The notes: generated by a model not told the origin, from the letters alone. A stretch of DNA of 64,000 bases from Methylocystis iwaonis (GCF_027925385.1 NZ_AP027142.1:1-64000), one strand, 5' to 3'; positions 27,056-37,383 are shown, counted from the first letter of the stretch. Numbers and translations are program-made.

Positions 27056-27551
27056 AGGTCGTGTTCTTCGATTGGAGGAAGTTGACGACGAAGTCGAAGC
27101 CGGCGGCGAGCTGTTTCTGCCCGTTTTGGTGCTGCTGCTCTTCGCTCAGGATCGCGGCGTAGAGCGGGGTTATGACGTTCTCGACGACGTTGCGGTTGGG
27201 AACCCGACGGGTCGAGTGGAATCCGACAAGGTTTCGATTTTTGTCATAGGAAGGGGTGGCGTGCGCGAATACCCAATAGTAATCGCCGTCCTTGGTCATG
27301 TTCTTGACGTAGGCGAATATCTCGCGACCGTCGAAAAGCGTGTCCCACAAGAGCTTGAAGACCGCGCGTGGCATCTCGGGGTGGCGGACGATGCTGTGGG
27401 GCTGCCCCATGAGCTCGGCTTCGCTATAGCCCGCGATCTTGCAAAATGTTTCATTGGCGTAGGTGATACGCCCCTTGGTGTCGGTTTTGGAGACGATAAT
27501 CTCGTCCGCCGGAAAGAAGACTTCCCTGTTAGTCGGCGTAATTCTCTTCAT
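27030..27551 (-). CDS. PAS-domain protein, Aer-like sensory partner
   Basis: A 173-residue soluble protein with one PAS domain of Aer type: FFPADEIIVSKTDTKGRITY, NETFCKIAGYSEAELMGQPH, IVRHPEMPRAVFKLLWDTL and GDYYWVFAHATPSYD. Aer PAS domains bind FAD and sense redox state. The C-terminal 45 residues form a helix that could contact the receptor. Its end overlaps the start of the chemoreceptor gene by 26 bases, indicating coupled translation. The FAD-binding claim rests on family similarity only. Confidence 0.87.
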   Translation of the reverse strand: MKRITPTNREVFFPADEIIVSKTDTKGRITYANETFCKIAGYSEAELMGQPHSIVRHPEMPRAVFKLLWDTLFDGREIFAYVKNMTKDGDYYWVFAHATPSYDKNRNLVGFHSTRRVPNRNVVENVITPLYAAILSEEQQHQNGQKQLAAGFDFVVNFLQSKNTTYDALIFSL

Positions 27552-27901
27552 GGTTTTGCACGCTCGAGCACTACGAAAAACGCGGGGCCAGCCGGAGCCC
27601 TCATGCTGGCGTGCACGGCGGCCTCAAGGCTGCGACGAGAGGGGTAATGCCGGAGTGGAACCGGCCGGGGTCGTCGGCGTCATGCCTCAAATCTCGAAAG
27701 CGAACGAGAAAAGCGAACCGCCCGAAGAACATGCGTTGTTATTGGTTAAAGTCTGGTCATTGCGCAGAGTGTGCGGATAAGAGGCGCCCTGCGTCAAATT
27801 GACGTAGTCACTGGCTACGTCGAGTTCGAGGCTTCAGGCGAGGACGCAGCGGCGCCTCGCCCGGCGGCTGGTTTCCGGTTGAATAGCTCACATGGGGACT
27901 T

Positions 27902-28006
27902 GTCGTTCCCGGCAGGCTGAAAGCCCGACCGGGAATCCAGAGCCACAAAAGCGCTGGTTTGGCTCTGGATTCCCGATCGCTCGCTCAAGCGAGCGTCGGG
28001 AATGAC
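27902..28006. repeat. Dispersed palindromic repeat, family C copy 2
   Basis: GTCGTTCCCGGCAGGCTGAA through CGGGAATGAC, an imperfect inverted repeat around GGGAATCCAGAGCC...GGCTCTGGATTCCC. It is related to the copy at 23137-23240. It lies in the ~590-base gap 27552-28145; apart from this repeat and the hairpin at 28090 I see no gene or clear signal in that gap. Confidence 0.8.
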
Positions 28007-28089
28007 ACCGGCCCAATCAAGCGGACCTCGTAGGAGACGTCTGGGTCTAACCGATTTATTCTACCCATAATCGCTGATTGGTCAGGCGC

Positions 28090-28115
28090 GTTGAGGCTGC
28101 ATGAGCAGCCTCAAC
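28090..28115. other. Strong hairpin downstream of the aldo/keto reductase gene
   Basis: Perfect 11-bp arms GTTGAGGCTGC/GCAGCCTCAAC with a 4-base loop, 30 bases beyond the aldo/keto reductase stop. There is no T-run on either strand, so it may protect the 3' end or be a Rho-assisted terminator. Confidence 0.55.
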
Positions 28116-28145
28116 GAAGCCACGCTGATCATATAGAGTGTGGCC

Positions 28146-29165
<1,020 letters not shown>

Positions 29166-30218
29166 TTACGCCTTCAACGACGCCATGTCGATGACGAAGC
29201 GATATTTCACGTCGCTCTTCAGCATGCGCTCATACGCTTCGTTGATGTCCTGCATCTTGATCACTTCGACATCCGACACGACGCCGTGCTTTGCGCAGAA
29301 GTCGAAAAGCTCCTGCGTCTCCGCCATGCCGCCGATGAGCGAGCCTGCGACGGATCTGCGGCCCATGATCAAGGGAACCGTGCCGAGCGCGGGTTCGAGC
29401 CCGCCGAGATAGCCGACGAGCACCAGCGTCCCGTCGATGGCGAGCGTCGGCAGATAGGGATTGAGATCGTGAATGGAGGGCACGGTGTCGATGATGAGAT
29501 CGAACTTGCCCGCGGCGCCCCCCATTTGCGCTTCATCTGTCGAGAGAATGATCTCGTCGGCGCCGAGCCGCTTGGCGTCCTCGCTCTTGCCGGGCGAACG
29601 GGTGAACAAAGCGACCCGCGCGCCGAGCGCCTTGGCGAGCTTGATCGCCATATGCCCGAGCCCGCCCAGGCCAATGACTGCGACCTTGCTCCCCGGGCCG
29701 ACCTTCCAGTGGCGCAGCGGCGAATAGGTCGTGATCCCCGCGCAGAGCAGCGGCGCAGCGCCCGCGAGGTCGATTCCATCGGGGATCTTCACCACGAAGC
29801 GCTCTTTGACGACGATGCGGTCGGAGTAGCCCCCTTGCGTCGGCTGTCCGTTCTTGTCGAGCGCGTTGTAGGTGAAGGTCGGGACGCAGTTGCAAAATTG
29901 CTCCTGTCCCTGCTCGCAAGGCTCGCAAGTGAGGCATGAATCCACCATGCAGCCGACGCCCGCATGGTCGCCGACCTTGAAACGCGTGACCTGCGGCCCG
30001 ACCGCCACGACCCGCCCGATGATCTCGTGGCCCGGCACCATTGGGTAGATCGAGTTGTTCCAGTCGTTGCGCGCCTGATGCAGGTCGGAGTGGCAGACGC
30101 CGCAGTAAAGGATCTCGATCGTCACATCGTCGGCGAGCGGGTCGCGCCGCTCGAAGTGGAACGGAACGAGCGGCGTGGTCGCCGAATGCGCGGCATAGCC
30201 GAAAGCTTTGATCGTCAT
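29166..30218 (-). CDS. Zinc-dependent NAD(P) alcohol dehydrogenase (YahK/cinnamyl-alcohol type)
   Basis: A 350-residue medium-chain dehydrogenase. Catalytic zinc ligands: Cys in YCGVCHSDLH (near 40) and the HE pair in PGHEIIGRVV. Structural zinc cysteines are in CLTCEPCEQGQEQFC. The Rossmann glycine motif is VIGLGGLGHMAIKLA near 180. It resembles broad aldehyde reductases such as YahK. ATG 30218 starts MTIKAFGYAAHSATTPL, typical of the family; upstream frame is not conserved-looking. It probably forms a detoxification unit with the aldo/keto reductase, controlled by the divergent LysR gene. Confidence 0.93.
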   Translation of the reverse strand: MTIKAFGYAAHSATTPLVPFHFERRDPLADDVTIEILYCGVCHSDLHQARNDWNNSIYPMVPGHEIIGRVVAVGPQVTRFKVGDHAGVGCMVDSCLTCEPCEQGQEQFCNCVPTFTYNALDKNGQPTQGGYSDRIVVKERFVVKIPDGIDLAGAAPLLCAGITTYSPLRHWKVGPGSKVAVIGLGGLGHMAIKLAKALGARVALFTRSPGKSEDAKRLGADEIILSTDEAQMGGAAGKFDLIIDTVPSIHDLNPYLPTLAIDGTLVLVGYLGGLEPALGTVPLIMGRRSVAGSLIGGMAETQELFDFCAKHGVVSDVEVIKMQDINEAYERMLKSDVKYRFVIDMASLKA

Positions 30219-30332
30219 CTGCGGGTCTTCTCCAACGGCGCGGGCGGGGACGCCTCTGCGCCGGAGATAACACCTGGACCGTCGCCTCATTAGGGAGCTA
30301 TATCCGCATGCGCTTATGAATGAGGTTCATGA

Positions 30333-31229
30333 ATGTTCCGGCAGAACGCCCATGATCTTTTCGGCTTCGTCGCCGTCGCCTCGGAGCGCAGCTTCACGAA
30401 AGCGGCGGCGAAGCTCGGCGTCTCGCAATCGGCGCTGAGCCATGGGGTGCGCGGGCTCGAGGAGCGCCTGGGCGTGCGTCTACTCGCGCGCACGACGCGC
30501 AGCGTGGCGCTGACGGCGGCCGGCGAGCGCCTGCTCGACGCCCTGGGGCCGCGTTTCGACGAGATCAATCTGGAACTCGCGGGCTTGAGCGACTTGCGCG
30601 ACAAGCCCGCGGGCGCGATCCGCATCACGGCCAGCGAGCACGCCGCCGAAACCATCCTGTGGCCGGCGCTCGCCAAGCTCGTGGCCGGCTATCCCGACAT
30701 CAAGATCGAGATCGCCGTCGAGCAGGCGCTGACCGATATTGTCGCGGAGCGTTTCGACGCGGGCGTGCGCTTCGGCGAGCAGGTGGCCAAGGACATGATC
30801 GCGGTGCGCATCGGGCCGGACGCGCGCATGGCGGTCGTCGGCGCGCCGTCCTATTTCGCGCGGCGCAAACGGCCGAAAAGCCCGCAGGAGCTGACCGAGC
30901 ACATCTGCATCAATCTGCGCCTGCCGACCTATGGGGGTTTCTACGCCTGGGAGTTCGAGAAGGGCGGGCGCGAGGTGAAGGCGCGCGTCGACGGTCAGCT
31001 CGCCTTCAACAGCCTGCGGCTGATCCTCGACGCGGCGCGTGCGGGCTACGGACTGGGCTATCTCCCAGAAGATATGGTCGAGGCGCCGCTTGCGCGCGGC
31101 GAACTGATCCGGGTGCTCGCCGATTGGCTCCCGCCCTTTCCGGGCTATCACCTCTATTACCCGAGCCGGCGCCAGCCTACGCCGGCCTTCGCCTTGGTGG
31201 TGGAGGCGTTGCGTTACCATGGCGGTTAG
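30333..31229 (+). CDS. LysR-family transcriptional regulator
   Basis: A 298-residue LysR regulator. The N-terminal winged helix-turn-helix reads FVAVASERSFTKAAAKLGVS then QSALSHGVRGLEERLGVRLL, and a two-lobe effector-binding domain follows. GYGLGYLPEDMVEAPL near the C terminus is typical of the family. It is transcribed divergently from the alcohol dehydrogenase/aldo-keto reductase pair across a 114-base gap, the classic LysR arrangement, so it probably controls those genes. The inducer is unknown. Confidence 0.92.
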   Translation: MFRQNAHDLFGFVAVASERSFTKAAAKLGVSQSALSHGVRGLEERLGVRLLARTTRSVALTAAGERLLDALGPRFDEINLELAGLSDLRDKPAGAIRITASEHAAETILWPALAKLVAGYPDIKIEIAVEQALTDIVAERFDAGVRFGEQVAKDMIAVRIGPDARMAVVGAPSYFARRKRPKSPQELTEHICINLRLPTYGGFYAWEFEKGGREVKARVDGQLAFNSLRLILDAARAGYGLGYLPEDMVEAPLARGELIRVLADWLPPFPGYHLYYPSRRQPTPAFALVVEALRYHGG

Positions 31230-31438
31230 GAAAAATTGGCGTGGTCGCCTTCCGATTTGTCTGAGCGCTTCCACTTGGTCGAATGCCAGCAGCTAAGTTT
31301 CTCTCAAAGTCAAAACGCTGGAATGAAATTTTCTTTAGAATTCGCTTTGAAGAGCGATGCTGCGCTGCGCAATTACATTTTTGTCGTTATGTGCTTTTAA
31401 GGAGGCGTCACTGCATTTTTTTCATCAGGAGCGCTTTG

Positions 31439-31783
31439 ATGTCCGCATTTACGTTCGAATATTCTCGAGGAGGCGAGACGCCGCTTCTCGCCGAGAAAAT
31501 CGAGATTTCGGACCGCGCGGCGATCTGGCGCCATGTCGAGACGCTGGCTTTGCGCTTTCCAGAGTGCCCCGGCGCCCTCATCCGGGTGCGCGACGAGTGC
31601 GGGCAGGTCGTGGTGCGGGCCGGCGTCGCCACGGCTCTCGCGGCGATCGAGCAATGTCCCTGCGGCTGCTGTGAGCTGAAGGAGACGGCGCGGGGCGAGA
31701 GAAAAGTCGATGATCTGAGGCGCTCGTCTTGCACGAACTCCGGCGCCTGCCCTTGCGAGGCGCATTCGGCGCCGAAAAACTAA
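31439..31783 (+). CDS. Small cysteine-rich protein of unknown function
   Basis: A 114-residue protein beginning MSAFTFEYSRGGETPLLAEK behind a good AGGAG site; upstream in-frame sequence looks non-coding. The first 70 residues have a compact alpha/beta composition. The last 45 hold seven cysteines, including CPCGCC and CPCE, suggesting metal binding. I recognise no family. It ends convergent with hslO, sharing the four bases 31780-31783. Confidence 0.6.
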   Translation: MSAFTFEYSRGGETPLLAEKIEISDRAAIWRHVETLALRFPECPGALIRVRDECGQVVVRAGVATALAAIEQCPCGCCELKETARGERKVDDLRRSSCTNSGACPCEAHSAPKN

Positions 31784-32739
31784 TCGAAATCCGCCGGATC
31801 GAAGCTTCTGAAGGTCGCGCAGAATTCGCAGGTGACGCCGATGCGCCCGTCGTCGCCGACCATGTCGGCGCGCTCCTGCGGCGTGAAGCTTTTCAGCAGC
31901 CGCTCGATGCGCTCGGTCGAGCAGCGGCAGAATTCTTCGAGCGCGCGCTCGTTGAACACTTTCACGCCACGCTCATGAAACAGCCGATAGAGCAGCCGCT
32001 CGCCGGAGAGCGAGGGGTCGACGAGTTCGTGGTCTTCGAGCGTCCCGGCGAGCGCCTGACCCTCCATCCAGGCGTCGTCCTGCTCTTCTAAAGCAATCTC
32101 GCCATCGTCGGGCGCGTCGCCCGGCGCCAGATCGCGCACGCGCGCGCCGGCCACAGGCAGATATTGCAGCAATAATCCGCCCGCCCGCCAGCTTCGGCCC
32201 TGCGGCGTCACCACTTCCGCGACGGCGAGGCGCACGAAAGAGGGAATTTGCTCGGACTGGCGGAAATAAGTGTGCGCCGCCTCGGCCAGGCTCTCGCCTT
32301 CAAGCGGCACAACGCCCTGATAGCGCGCGGCGTCTTCCTCTCGTTCGATCGTCAAGGCGAGATGCCCACGCCCCAGCAGCGCCGCCGGCGCGGGGTCGGT
32401 GATCTCGCTGAGGCGCGCGGCGTCGAAGCGGGCGAAGCCGCGCAGCTTGCCCGGCGCGTCATAGTCGACGACCAGCATATCGACCGGGCCGTCGCTGCGC
32501 GTCTGCAACTGGAAACGGCCATGCGACTCCAGGATCGAGCCGAGCAAGGCCGCAAGCGCGATGGCTTCGCCGAGCAGGCGCGCCACCTGCGGCGGATAGT
32601 CATAGTGATCGAGGATCGCGTCGACCGTCGGCCCGAGACGCACGAGACGCCCGCGCAGATCGAGCGCCTCGACGGCGAAAGGCGTCACGCGATCGTCGCG
32701 CGCCTCTTTCGATACCGGCCGGCTCGGCGCCTCCTGCAT
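31780..32739 (-). CDS. hslO: Redox-regulated chaperone Hsp33
   Basis: A 319-residue Hsp33 holdase, activated by oxidation in the cytoplasm. The N-terminal substrate domain has LLGEAIALAALLGSILESHG and QTRSDGPVDMLVVDYD. The C-terminal redox switch has both cysteine pairs, EEFCRCSTERIER and GVTCEFCATF, the C-x-C and C-x2-C zinc ligands. ATG 32739 overlaps the argF stop as TGATG, so it is translationally coupled to argF. The argF-hslO order is common in alphaproteobacteria. Confidence 0.94.
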   Translation of the reverse strand: MQEAPSRPVSKEARDDRVTPFAVEALDLRGRLVRLGPTVDAILDHYDYPPQVARLLGEAIALAALLGSILESHGRFQLQTRSDGPVDMLVVDYDAPGKLRGFARFDAARLSEITDPAPAALLGRGHLALTIEREEDAARYQGVVPLEGESLAEAAHTYFRQSEQIPSFVRLAVAEVVTPQGRSWRAGGLLLQYLPVAGARVRDLAPGDAPDDGEIALEEQDDAWMEGQALAGTLEDHELVDPSLSGERLLYRLFHERGVKVFNERALEEFCRCSTERIERLLKSFTPQERADMVGDDGRIGVTCEFCATFRSFDPADFD

Positions 32740-33686
32740 CAATAAATTCCCGGCGCGAGGCACCAGGCGAGCACGCCCTTCTGGGCGTGGAGGCGGTTCT
32801 CGGCCTCGTCGAAAACAACCGATTGCGGTCCGTCCATGACCTCGTCTGTCACTTCCTCGCCGCGATGGGCCGGCAGACAATGCATGAAGATGGCGTCCTT
32901 GGCGGCGGCGCGCATGAGTTTGGCGTCGACCTGATATGGCGCAAGAACCCTGCGACGGAAGTCCTCGTCTTCATCGCCCATGGAGACCCAGCAATCCGTG
33001 ATGACGGCCTGCGCGCCGGCGACCGCAGCGTAAGCGTCGGCCGTGACGTTCATCGCGCAGCCATTGGCCTTGGCCCAATCGAGGAGGGCTTGCGGCGGCG
33101 CGAGCTCGGGCGGGGTCGCGACATTGATGGTAAAGCCGAAGCGCGCGGCGGCGTGCACCCAGCTCGCCAGCACATTGTTCGAGTCGCCGACCCAGGCGAC
33201 CGTGCTGCCGTCGATGCGGCCGAGGCGCTCCTCGAAGGTCAGCAGATCGGCCATGATCTGGCAGGGATGCGAGAGCTTGGTCAGCCCGTTGATGACTGGC
33301 ACGCTCGCGTGGCGGGCAAGCTCGGTCAAATCTTCATGCGACAAAATGCGGATCATCACCGCATCGACGAAGCGCGACAGCACGCGCGCCGTATCGGCGA
33401 TGGTCTCGCCGCGGCCGAGCTGCATCTCGCCGCCGGTGAGCATGATCGTCTCGCCGCCGAGATCGCGCATGGCGATATCGAACGAGACGCGCGTGCGCGT
33501 CGACGGCTTGTCGAAAACCATCGCCAGATATTTGCCGGCGAGCGGGCGCTCTACGGGCGGCACGCCCTTCACGCGCTTGGCTTTGAGGGTTTTGGCAAGC
33601 TCGAGGATCTGGCGCAGCTCTGGGCCGGGAAGATCGCAGATATCCAGAAAATGACGCGGCCGCGTCATGGTGTGCGCGGTCATCAT
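32739..33686 (-). CDS. argF: Ornithine carbamoyltransferase
   Basis: A 315-residue enzyme converting ornithine and carbamoyl phosphate to citrulline in arginine synthesis. The carbamoyl-phosphate loop [10 protein letters not shown] (near 55), [14 protein letters not shown] (near 140), [10 protein letters not shown] and the ornithine-site [11 protein letters not shown] (near 275) are all present. Its start overlaps the argD stop by four bases and its stop overlaps the hslO start, so argD-argF-hslO is a tightly coupled operon. The true start may be Met1 or Met2 or Met7; all are close together. Confidence 0.95.
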   Translation of the reverse strand: MMTAHTMTRPRHFLDICDLPGPELRQILELAKTLKAKRVKGVPPVERPLAGKYLAMVFDKPSTRTRVSFDIAMRDLGGETIMLTGGEMQLGRGETIADTARVLSRFVDAVMIRILSHEDLTELARHASVPVINGLTKLSHPCQIMADLLTFEERLGRIDGSTVAWVGDSNNVLASWVHAAARFGFTINVATPPELAPPQALLDWAKANGCAMNVTADAYAAVAGAQAVITDCWVSMGDEDEDFRRRVLAPYQVDAKLMRAAAKDAIFMHCLPAHRGEEVTDEVMDGPQSVVFDEAENRLHAQKGVLAWCLAPGIY

Positions 33687-34879
33687 GCCGCCCCCAATTG
33701 CTCGGCTTTCGCGGCGAAACGCGCGCAGGCCCGATCGAGGCGGTCAAATGCCTCCGATATATGGCTCTCGTCGATAATGAGCGGCGGGAGCAGGCGAACG
33801 ACATTGTCTCCGGCGATGGGAAGGAGGAGCCCTTCCGCGCGCGCGGCGGCGGCGAATTCCCCATTGGGAACGCGCGTCTTGACGCCGAACATGAGCCCTT
33901 CGCCGCGAATGGCCTCGATCACGCGCGGATGGCGGTCGTGCAGCTCGGCGAGGCGCTGGCGAAGATGGCCGCCCAAGGCGGCGACGCGCGCCAGAAAGCC
34001 CTCGGCGAGAACCACGTCCAGCACGGCGGCGCCCACTGTGGTCGCGAGCGGATTGCCGCCGAAGGTCGAGCCATGCGTGCCGAGCGTCATGCCTTTGGCC
34101 GCCTCTCGCGTGGCGAGGCAAGCGCCGAGCGGGAAGCCGCCGCCGAGCCCCTTGGCGAGCGCGACAATATCGGGCGTGACGCCGGAGTGCTCGCAGGCCA
34201 GGAATTTTCCGGTGCGGCCGACGCCGCATTGAACTTCGTCCAGCACCAGCAGCAGGCCGCGCGCGTCGCACAAAGCGCGAAGCTTGCGCAGGAACTCATG
34301 CGGGAAGACGCGCAGACCGCCCTCGCCTTGCACGGGTTCGAGCAGCACGCCCGCGGTTTCCTCGGTGATGGCGGCTTCGACGGCTGCGAGATCATCGAAG
34401 GGGACTTGGTCGAAGCCGTCGAGCGGCGGGCCAAAGCCGTCGAGATATTTCGGATTGCCGCCGGCGGCGATGGTCGCGAGCGTGCGCCCGTGAAAGGCGC
34501 CCTCGAAGGTAATCAGGCGGTAGCGTTCCGGCTGGCCATTCGCCGCATGATATTTGCGGGCGGTTTTGATGGCGCATTCCACGGCTTCGGCGCCGGAATT
34601 CACGAAGAAGACCGTTTCGGCGAAAGTGGCGGCGACAAGGCGCTCCGCGAGACGCTCGGCCTCGGGGATGCGGAAGAGATTGGAGACGTGCCAGGGCTTT
34701 TCAGCGGCGGCCTTGAGTGTTTCGACGAGATGCGGATGGTCATGGCCAAGCGACAGCACAGCGACTCCTGAAGCGAAATCCAGGTAGCGGTCGCCATTCT
34801 CCGCGAACAGCCATGCGCCTTCGCCCCGCGTAAAGGCGACGTCGGCGCGCGCATAAGTCGGATAGAGCGCAGATGTCAA
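33683..34879 (-). CDS. argD: Acetylornithine aminotransferase
   Basis: A 398-residue class III PLP aminotransferase acting in arginine synthesis (N-acetylglutamate semialdehyde to N-acetylornithine). Key segments are [55 protein letters not shown] with the PLP Asp, and the Lys in [17 protein letters not shown]. The start appears to be TTG 34879, preceded by GGAGC 8 bases upstream and giving [16 protein letters not shown], the normal family N terminus; there is no ATG. A terminator-like hairpin lies 45 bases upstream of this start. Confidence 0.93.
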   Translation of the reverse strand: MTSALYPTYARADVAFTRGEGAWLFAENGDRYLDFASGVAVLSLGHDHPHLVETLKAAAEKPWHVSNLFRIPEAERLAERLVAATFAETVFFVNSGAEAVECAIKTARKYHAANGQPERYRLITFEGAFHGRTLATIAAGGNPKYLDGFGPPLDGFDQVPFDDLAAVEAAITEETAGVLLEPVQGEGGLRVFPHEFLRKLRALCDARGLLLVLDEVQCGVGRTGKFLACEHSGVTPDIVALAKGLGGGFPLGACLATREAAKGMTLGTHGSTFGGNPLATTVGAAVLDVVLAEGFLARVAALGGHLRQRLAELHDRHPRVIEAIRGEGLMFGVKTRVPNGEFAAAARAEGLLLPIAGDNVVRLLPPLIIDESHISEAFDRLDRACARFAAKAEQLGAA

Positions 34880-34923
34880 AATTATGCTCCAAGCCAACAG
34901 ATCCGCCGTTTGGCGGTCGGGCC

Positions 34924-34954
34924 AAAAAACAAAGCGCCGCCCTTTCGGGGCGGC
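34924..34954 (-). terminator. Terminator-like hairpin in the argD leader
   Basis: On the minus strand GCCGCCC/GGGCGGC, a 7-bp stem with a 5-base loop, is followed by GCTTTGTTTTTT. It stands 45 bases before the TTG start of argD and points toward argD. No minus-strand gene precedes it, so it may be a leader attenuator or the end of a short untranslated RNA. Confidence 0.65.
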
Positions 34955-35320
34955 AGTTTGAGAAGGCGATTTTATGCGGGCGCGCTGTTTCGGTCAAATC
35001 CTAACGTCGCAGCCAACTTGGCTGGCGCGCCAGAGGCGTTTTTTCGTTCCAACTCCGGCGCGGAGTGAGTCGTCGCGGCAACACTCTGCGCACAATGCGC
35101 TCAGAAAGGCTGTGCAGAACGCGCCCTTTGGCTTGCCAGCGACTCTTGCCCGTGATTCAAAGGTTTTGTTAAGTTTTTCCCGCCGGCGCGGTAGCGTTGT
35201 TTCCGCCTGGCGTCCCTCGAGTTTCGATGCGCGCGACGTCGCCGCTGGTTCGCTCCGGCGCAGCGAGGGCGGGTGGATTCTGTCCGGTTGCGCGCTCAAA
35301 CCGGCCGCTTGGAGGTCAAA
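34955..35320. other. Intergenic region upstream of gcrA and argD
   Basis: About 366 bases with no convincing gene on either strand. It should contain the divergent promoters for gcrA and the arg operon. It includes the palindrome AGCCAACTTGGCTGGCGCGCC region near 35010-35030 and the GGAGGT ribosome site of gcrA at its end. No tRNA fold was recognised. Confidence 0.5.
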
Positions 35321-35866
35321 ATGTCTTGGACCGATGAACGCGTCGAGCTGTTGCGTAAGCTTTGGAGCGACGGTCTCAGCGCGAGTCAGGTCGCAGCGGA
35401 GCTTGGTCCCGGCATCACGCGCAATGCGGTGATCGGCAAGATTCACCGTCTTGGCCTCGCCGAGCGCGCCAAGACGGCCAGCGCGCCGCGACCCCGCGCC
35501 GCAAAGCCGGCGTCGCGCCAGGCGGCGGTTTCCGCCCCCGTGGCGGCGGCGCCGCGCGTCGGCGGGCACGCCGTGCACGGCAATGTCGCCCTCGCCTTCG
35601 CGCCCGAGACGGTCGTGGTGGCGCGCGTGACGCCGGATACGGACGTCGTCGTCCCGATGTCCGAGCGCGTGACGATCATGGAGCTGCGCGAGTCGATGTG
35701 CCGCTGGCCGATGGGCGATCCGACGTCGCCCGAGTTCCGCTTTTGCGGCGGCAAATCCCCGATCGGCGGCGGGCCCTATTGCGCGCATCACGCCCGTATC
35801 GCCTATCAGCCGGCGCAGGATCGCCGTCGCGCGCGCGATCAGCTCAGGGCGCCGCGTTACGCTTGA
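35321..35866 (+). CDS. gcrA: GcrA cell-cycle regulator
   Basis: A 181-residue GcrA protein, the alphaproteobacterial sigma-70 cofactor that activates promoters carrying methylated GANTC sites. The N-terminal helix-turn-helix MSWTDERVELLRKLWSDGLS followed by ITRNAVIGKIHRLGL is diagnostic. A basic Ala/Pro-rich linker leads to the C-terminal domain with CRWPMGDPTSPEFRFCGG and YCAHHARIAY. ATG 35321 follows GGAGGT. It converges with phoB. Confidence 0.95.
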   Translation: MSWTDERVELLRKLWSDGLSASQVAAELGPGITRNAVIGKIHRLGLAERAKTASAPRPRAAKPASRQAAVSAPVAAAPRVGGHAVHGNVALAFAPETVVVARVTPDTDVVVPMSERVTIMELRESMCRWPMGDPTSPEFRFCGGKSPIGGGPYCAHHARIAYQPAQDRRRARDQLRAPRYA

Positions 35867-35900
35867 TAAAGCGCGGGCGCGCGATCGGCTGCGGCCGACG

Positions 35901-36650
35901 TCACTCCCGGCCGAAGGTCTCGTCGAAGGAATAGCCGGAGCCGCGCACGGTGCGGATCGGGTCTTTTTCGCGGCCGCGGATGAGCGCCTTGCGAAGCCGT
36001 CCGACATGCACGTCGACCGTGCGCTCGTCGATCTCCGCCGACATGCCCCAGACGCTGTCGAGGAGCTGGGCGCGGGTGAAGACGCGGCCGGGCTTCTCCA
36101 TGAAATATTCGAGCAGCCGGAACTCGGTCGGGCCCAGATGGATTTCCCGGCCCGAGCGGCGCACGCGGCGCGTCTCGCGGTCGAGGTCGATGTCGCCCAG
36201 CGTCAGCTTGGAGGCGACGCGCTCCGGCCGGGCGCGGCGCAGCAAAGCGCGCACGCGCGCCATCAGCTCCGGCGTCGAGAACGGCTTCACCACATAGTCG
36301 TCGGCGCCGACAGAAAGCCCGCGCACGCGCTCGGCCTCCTCGCCGCGCGCCGTCAACATGATGATCGGCATGTCGCGGGCGGTGTCGCGCGCGCGCAGGC
36401 GCCGGCAGATTTCGAGGCCCGAGACGCCCGGCAGCATCCAGTCGAGCAGCATCAGGTCGGGCGGCGACTCCGCGATGCGCAGCTCGGCTTCGTCGCCATT
36501 ATCGACGTGCTCGACCTGATAGCCTTCGGCCTCCAGATTATAAACCAGCAGAGTCGCGAGCGGGACCTCGTCCTCGACGACGAGAATCCTCGGGGCGCGG
36601 TCGCTCTTGCCGTCGCGGGCGCCGGTCGGCGCGGTGGTCGCGTCACTCAT
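35901..36650 (-). CDS. phoB: Phosphate regulon response regulator PhoB
   Basis: A 249-residue OmpR-type response regulator. The receiver domain (about 22-140) has acidic pocket residues in VVEDEVPLA, phosphoacceptor Asp in LMLLDWMLPGVSGLEI and Lys in YVVKPFSTPEL. The winged-helix DNA-binding domain (about 155-245) has LGPTEFRLLEYFMEKPGRVF and IDERTVDVHVGRLRKAL. It is activated by PhoR and binds Pho boxes. The start overlaps the phoU stop by eight bases. It is last in phoR-pstSCAB-phoU-phoB. Confidence 0.95.
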   Translation of the reverse strand: MSDATTAPTGARDGKSDRAPRILVVEDEVPLATLLVYNLEAEGYQVEHVDNGDEAELRIAESPPDLMLLDWMLPGVSGLEICRRLRARDTARDMPIIMLTARGEEAERVRGLSVGADDYVVKPFSTPELMARVRALLRRARPERVASKLTLGDIDLDRETRRVRRSGREIHLGPTEFRLLEYFMEKPGRVFTRAQLLDSVWGMSAEIDERTVDVHVGRLRKALIRGREKDPIRTVRGSGYSFDETFGRE

Positions 36651-37362
36651 GCGATGCGTCGCCCCCTGCGCCCAGAACGCCCGGCCGCGCCTTGGGGCGC
36701 TCGAGCGGCATGGATTCGCCTGTCACGAGATAGACGACAGTCTCGGCGATGTTGGTCGTGTGATCGCCAATGCGCTCGAGATTCTTCGAGCAGAACAGAA
36801 GATGCGTGCAGAAGGAGATGTTGCGCGGATCTTCCATCATGAAGGTGAGAAGATCGCGAAACACCGAGTCTTCCAGCGCGTCGAGATCGGCGTCGTTCAT
36901 CCAGACGGTGCGGGCGCGCTCCTCGTCGCGCAGCGCATAGGCGTCGAGCGCGTCCTTGAGCTGCGTGGCGGCGATTTCGTGCATCGACTTCAGGCCGACG
37001 ATGGCGCGCGGCAGACGCGCCTCGGAGGCGATTTTGAGCGTGCGCTTGGCGATGTTCTTGGCGAGGTCGCCGATCCGTTCGATGTCGCCGGAGATGCGGA
37101 TCGCGGCGATGCATTCGCGCAGATCGATCGCCAGCGGTTGCCGCCGCGCGATCGTCATGACGGCGCTTTCTTCGATCTCGCGCTGAAGCGTGTCGAGCCG
37201 CGCGTCGCTTGCGACGACTCGCTTGGCCAGTTCGACGTCGAGGTTGGACAGCGCGTCCATCGCCTCGGCCAGCATTTTTTCGGCAACGCCGCCCATCTCG
37301 GAGATGCGACGTCCCAGCGACTCGAGGTCGCGGTCATAGGACTTGACGGTATGGTCGGTCAT
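36643..37362 (-). CDS. phoU: Phosphate signalling protein PhoU
   Basis: A 239-residue all-helical protein made of two PhoU repeats, each with the metal-binding E/D-x-x-x-D type helix: RRISEMGGVAEKMLAEAMDA, and later KNLERIGDHTTNIAE. PhoU links the Pst transporter to PhoR and restrains phosphate uptake and signalling. It lies 21 bases after pstB and overlaps phoB. Confidence 0.95.
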   Translation of the reverse strand: MTDHTVKSYDRDLESLGRRISEMGGVAEKMLAEAMDALSNLDVELAKRVVASDARLDTLQREIEESAVMTIARRQPLAIDLRECIAAIRISGDIERIGDLAKNIAKRTLKIASEARLPRAIVGLKSMHEIAATQLKDALDAYALRDEERARTVWMNDADLDALEDSVFRDLLTFMMEDPRNISFCTHLLFCSKNLERIGDHTTNIAETVVYLVTGESMPLERPKARPGVLGAGGDASHE

Positions 37363-37383
37363 CGCTCGTTCCTTAAATGAGCT

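Noticed and set aside
32787..34232. A 481-codon open frame opposite argF and argD
   Set aside because: Antisense shadow of two well-supported enzymes; no domains.
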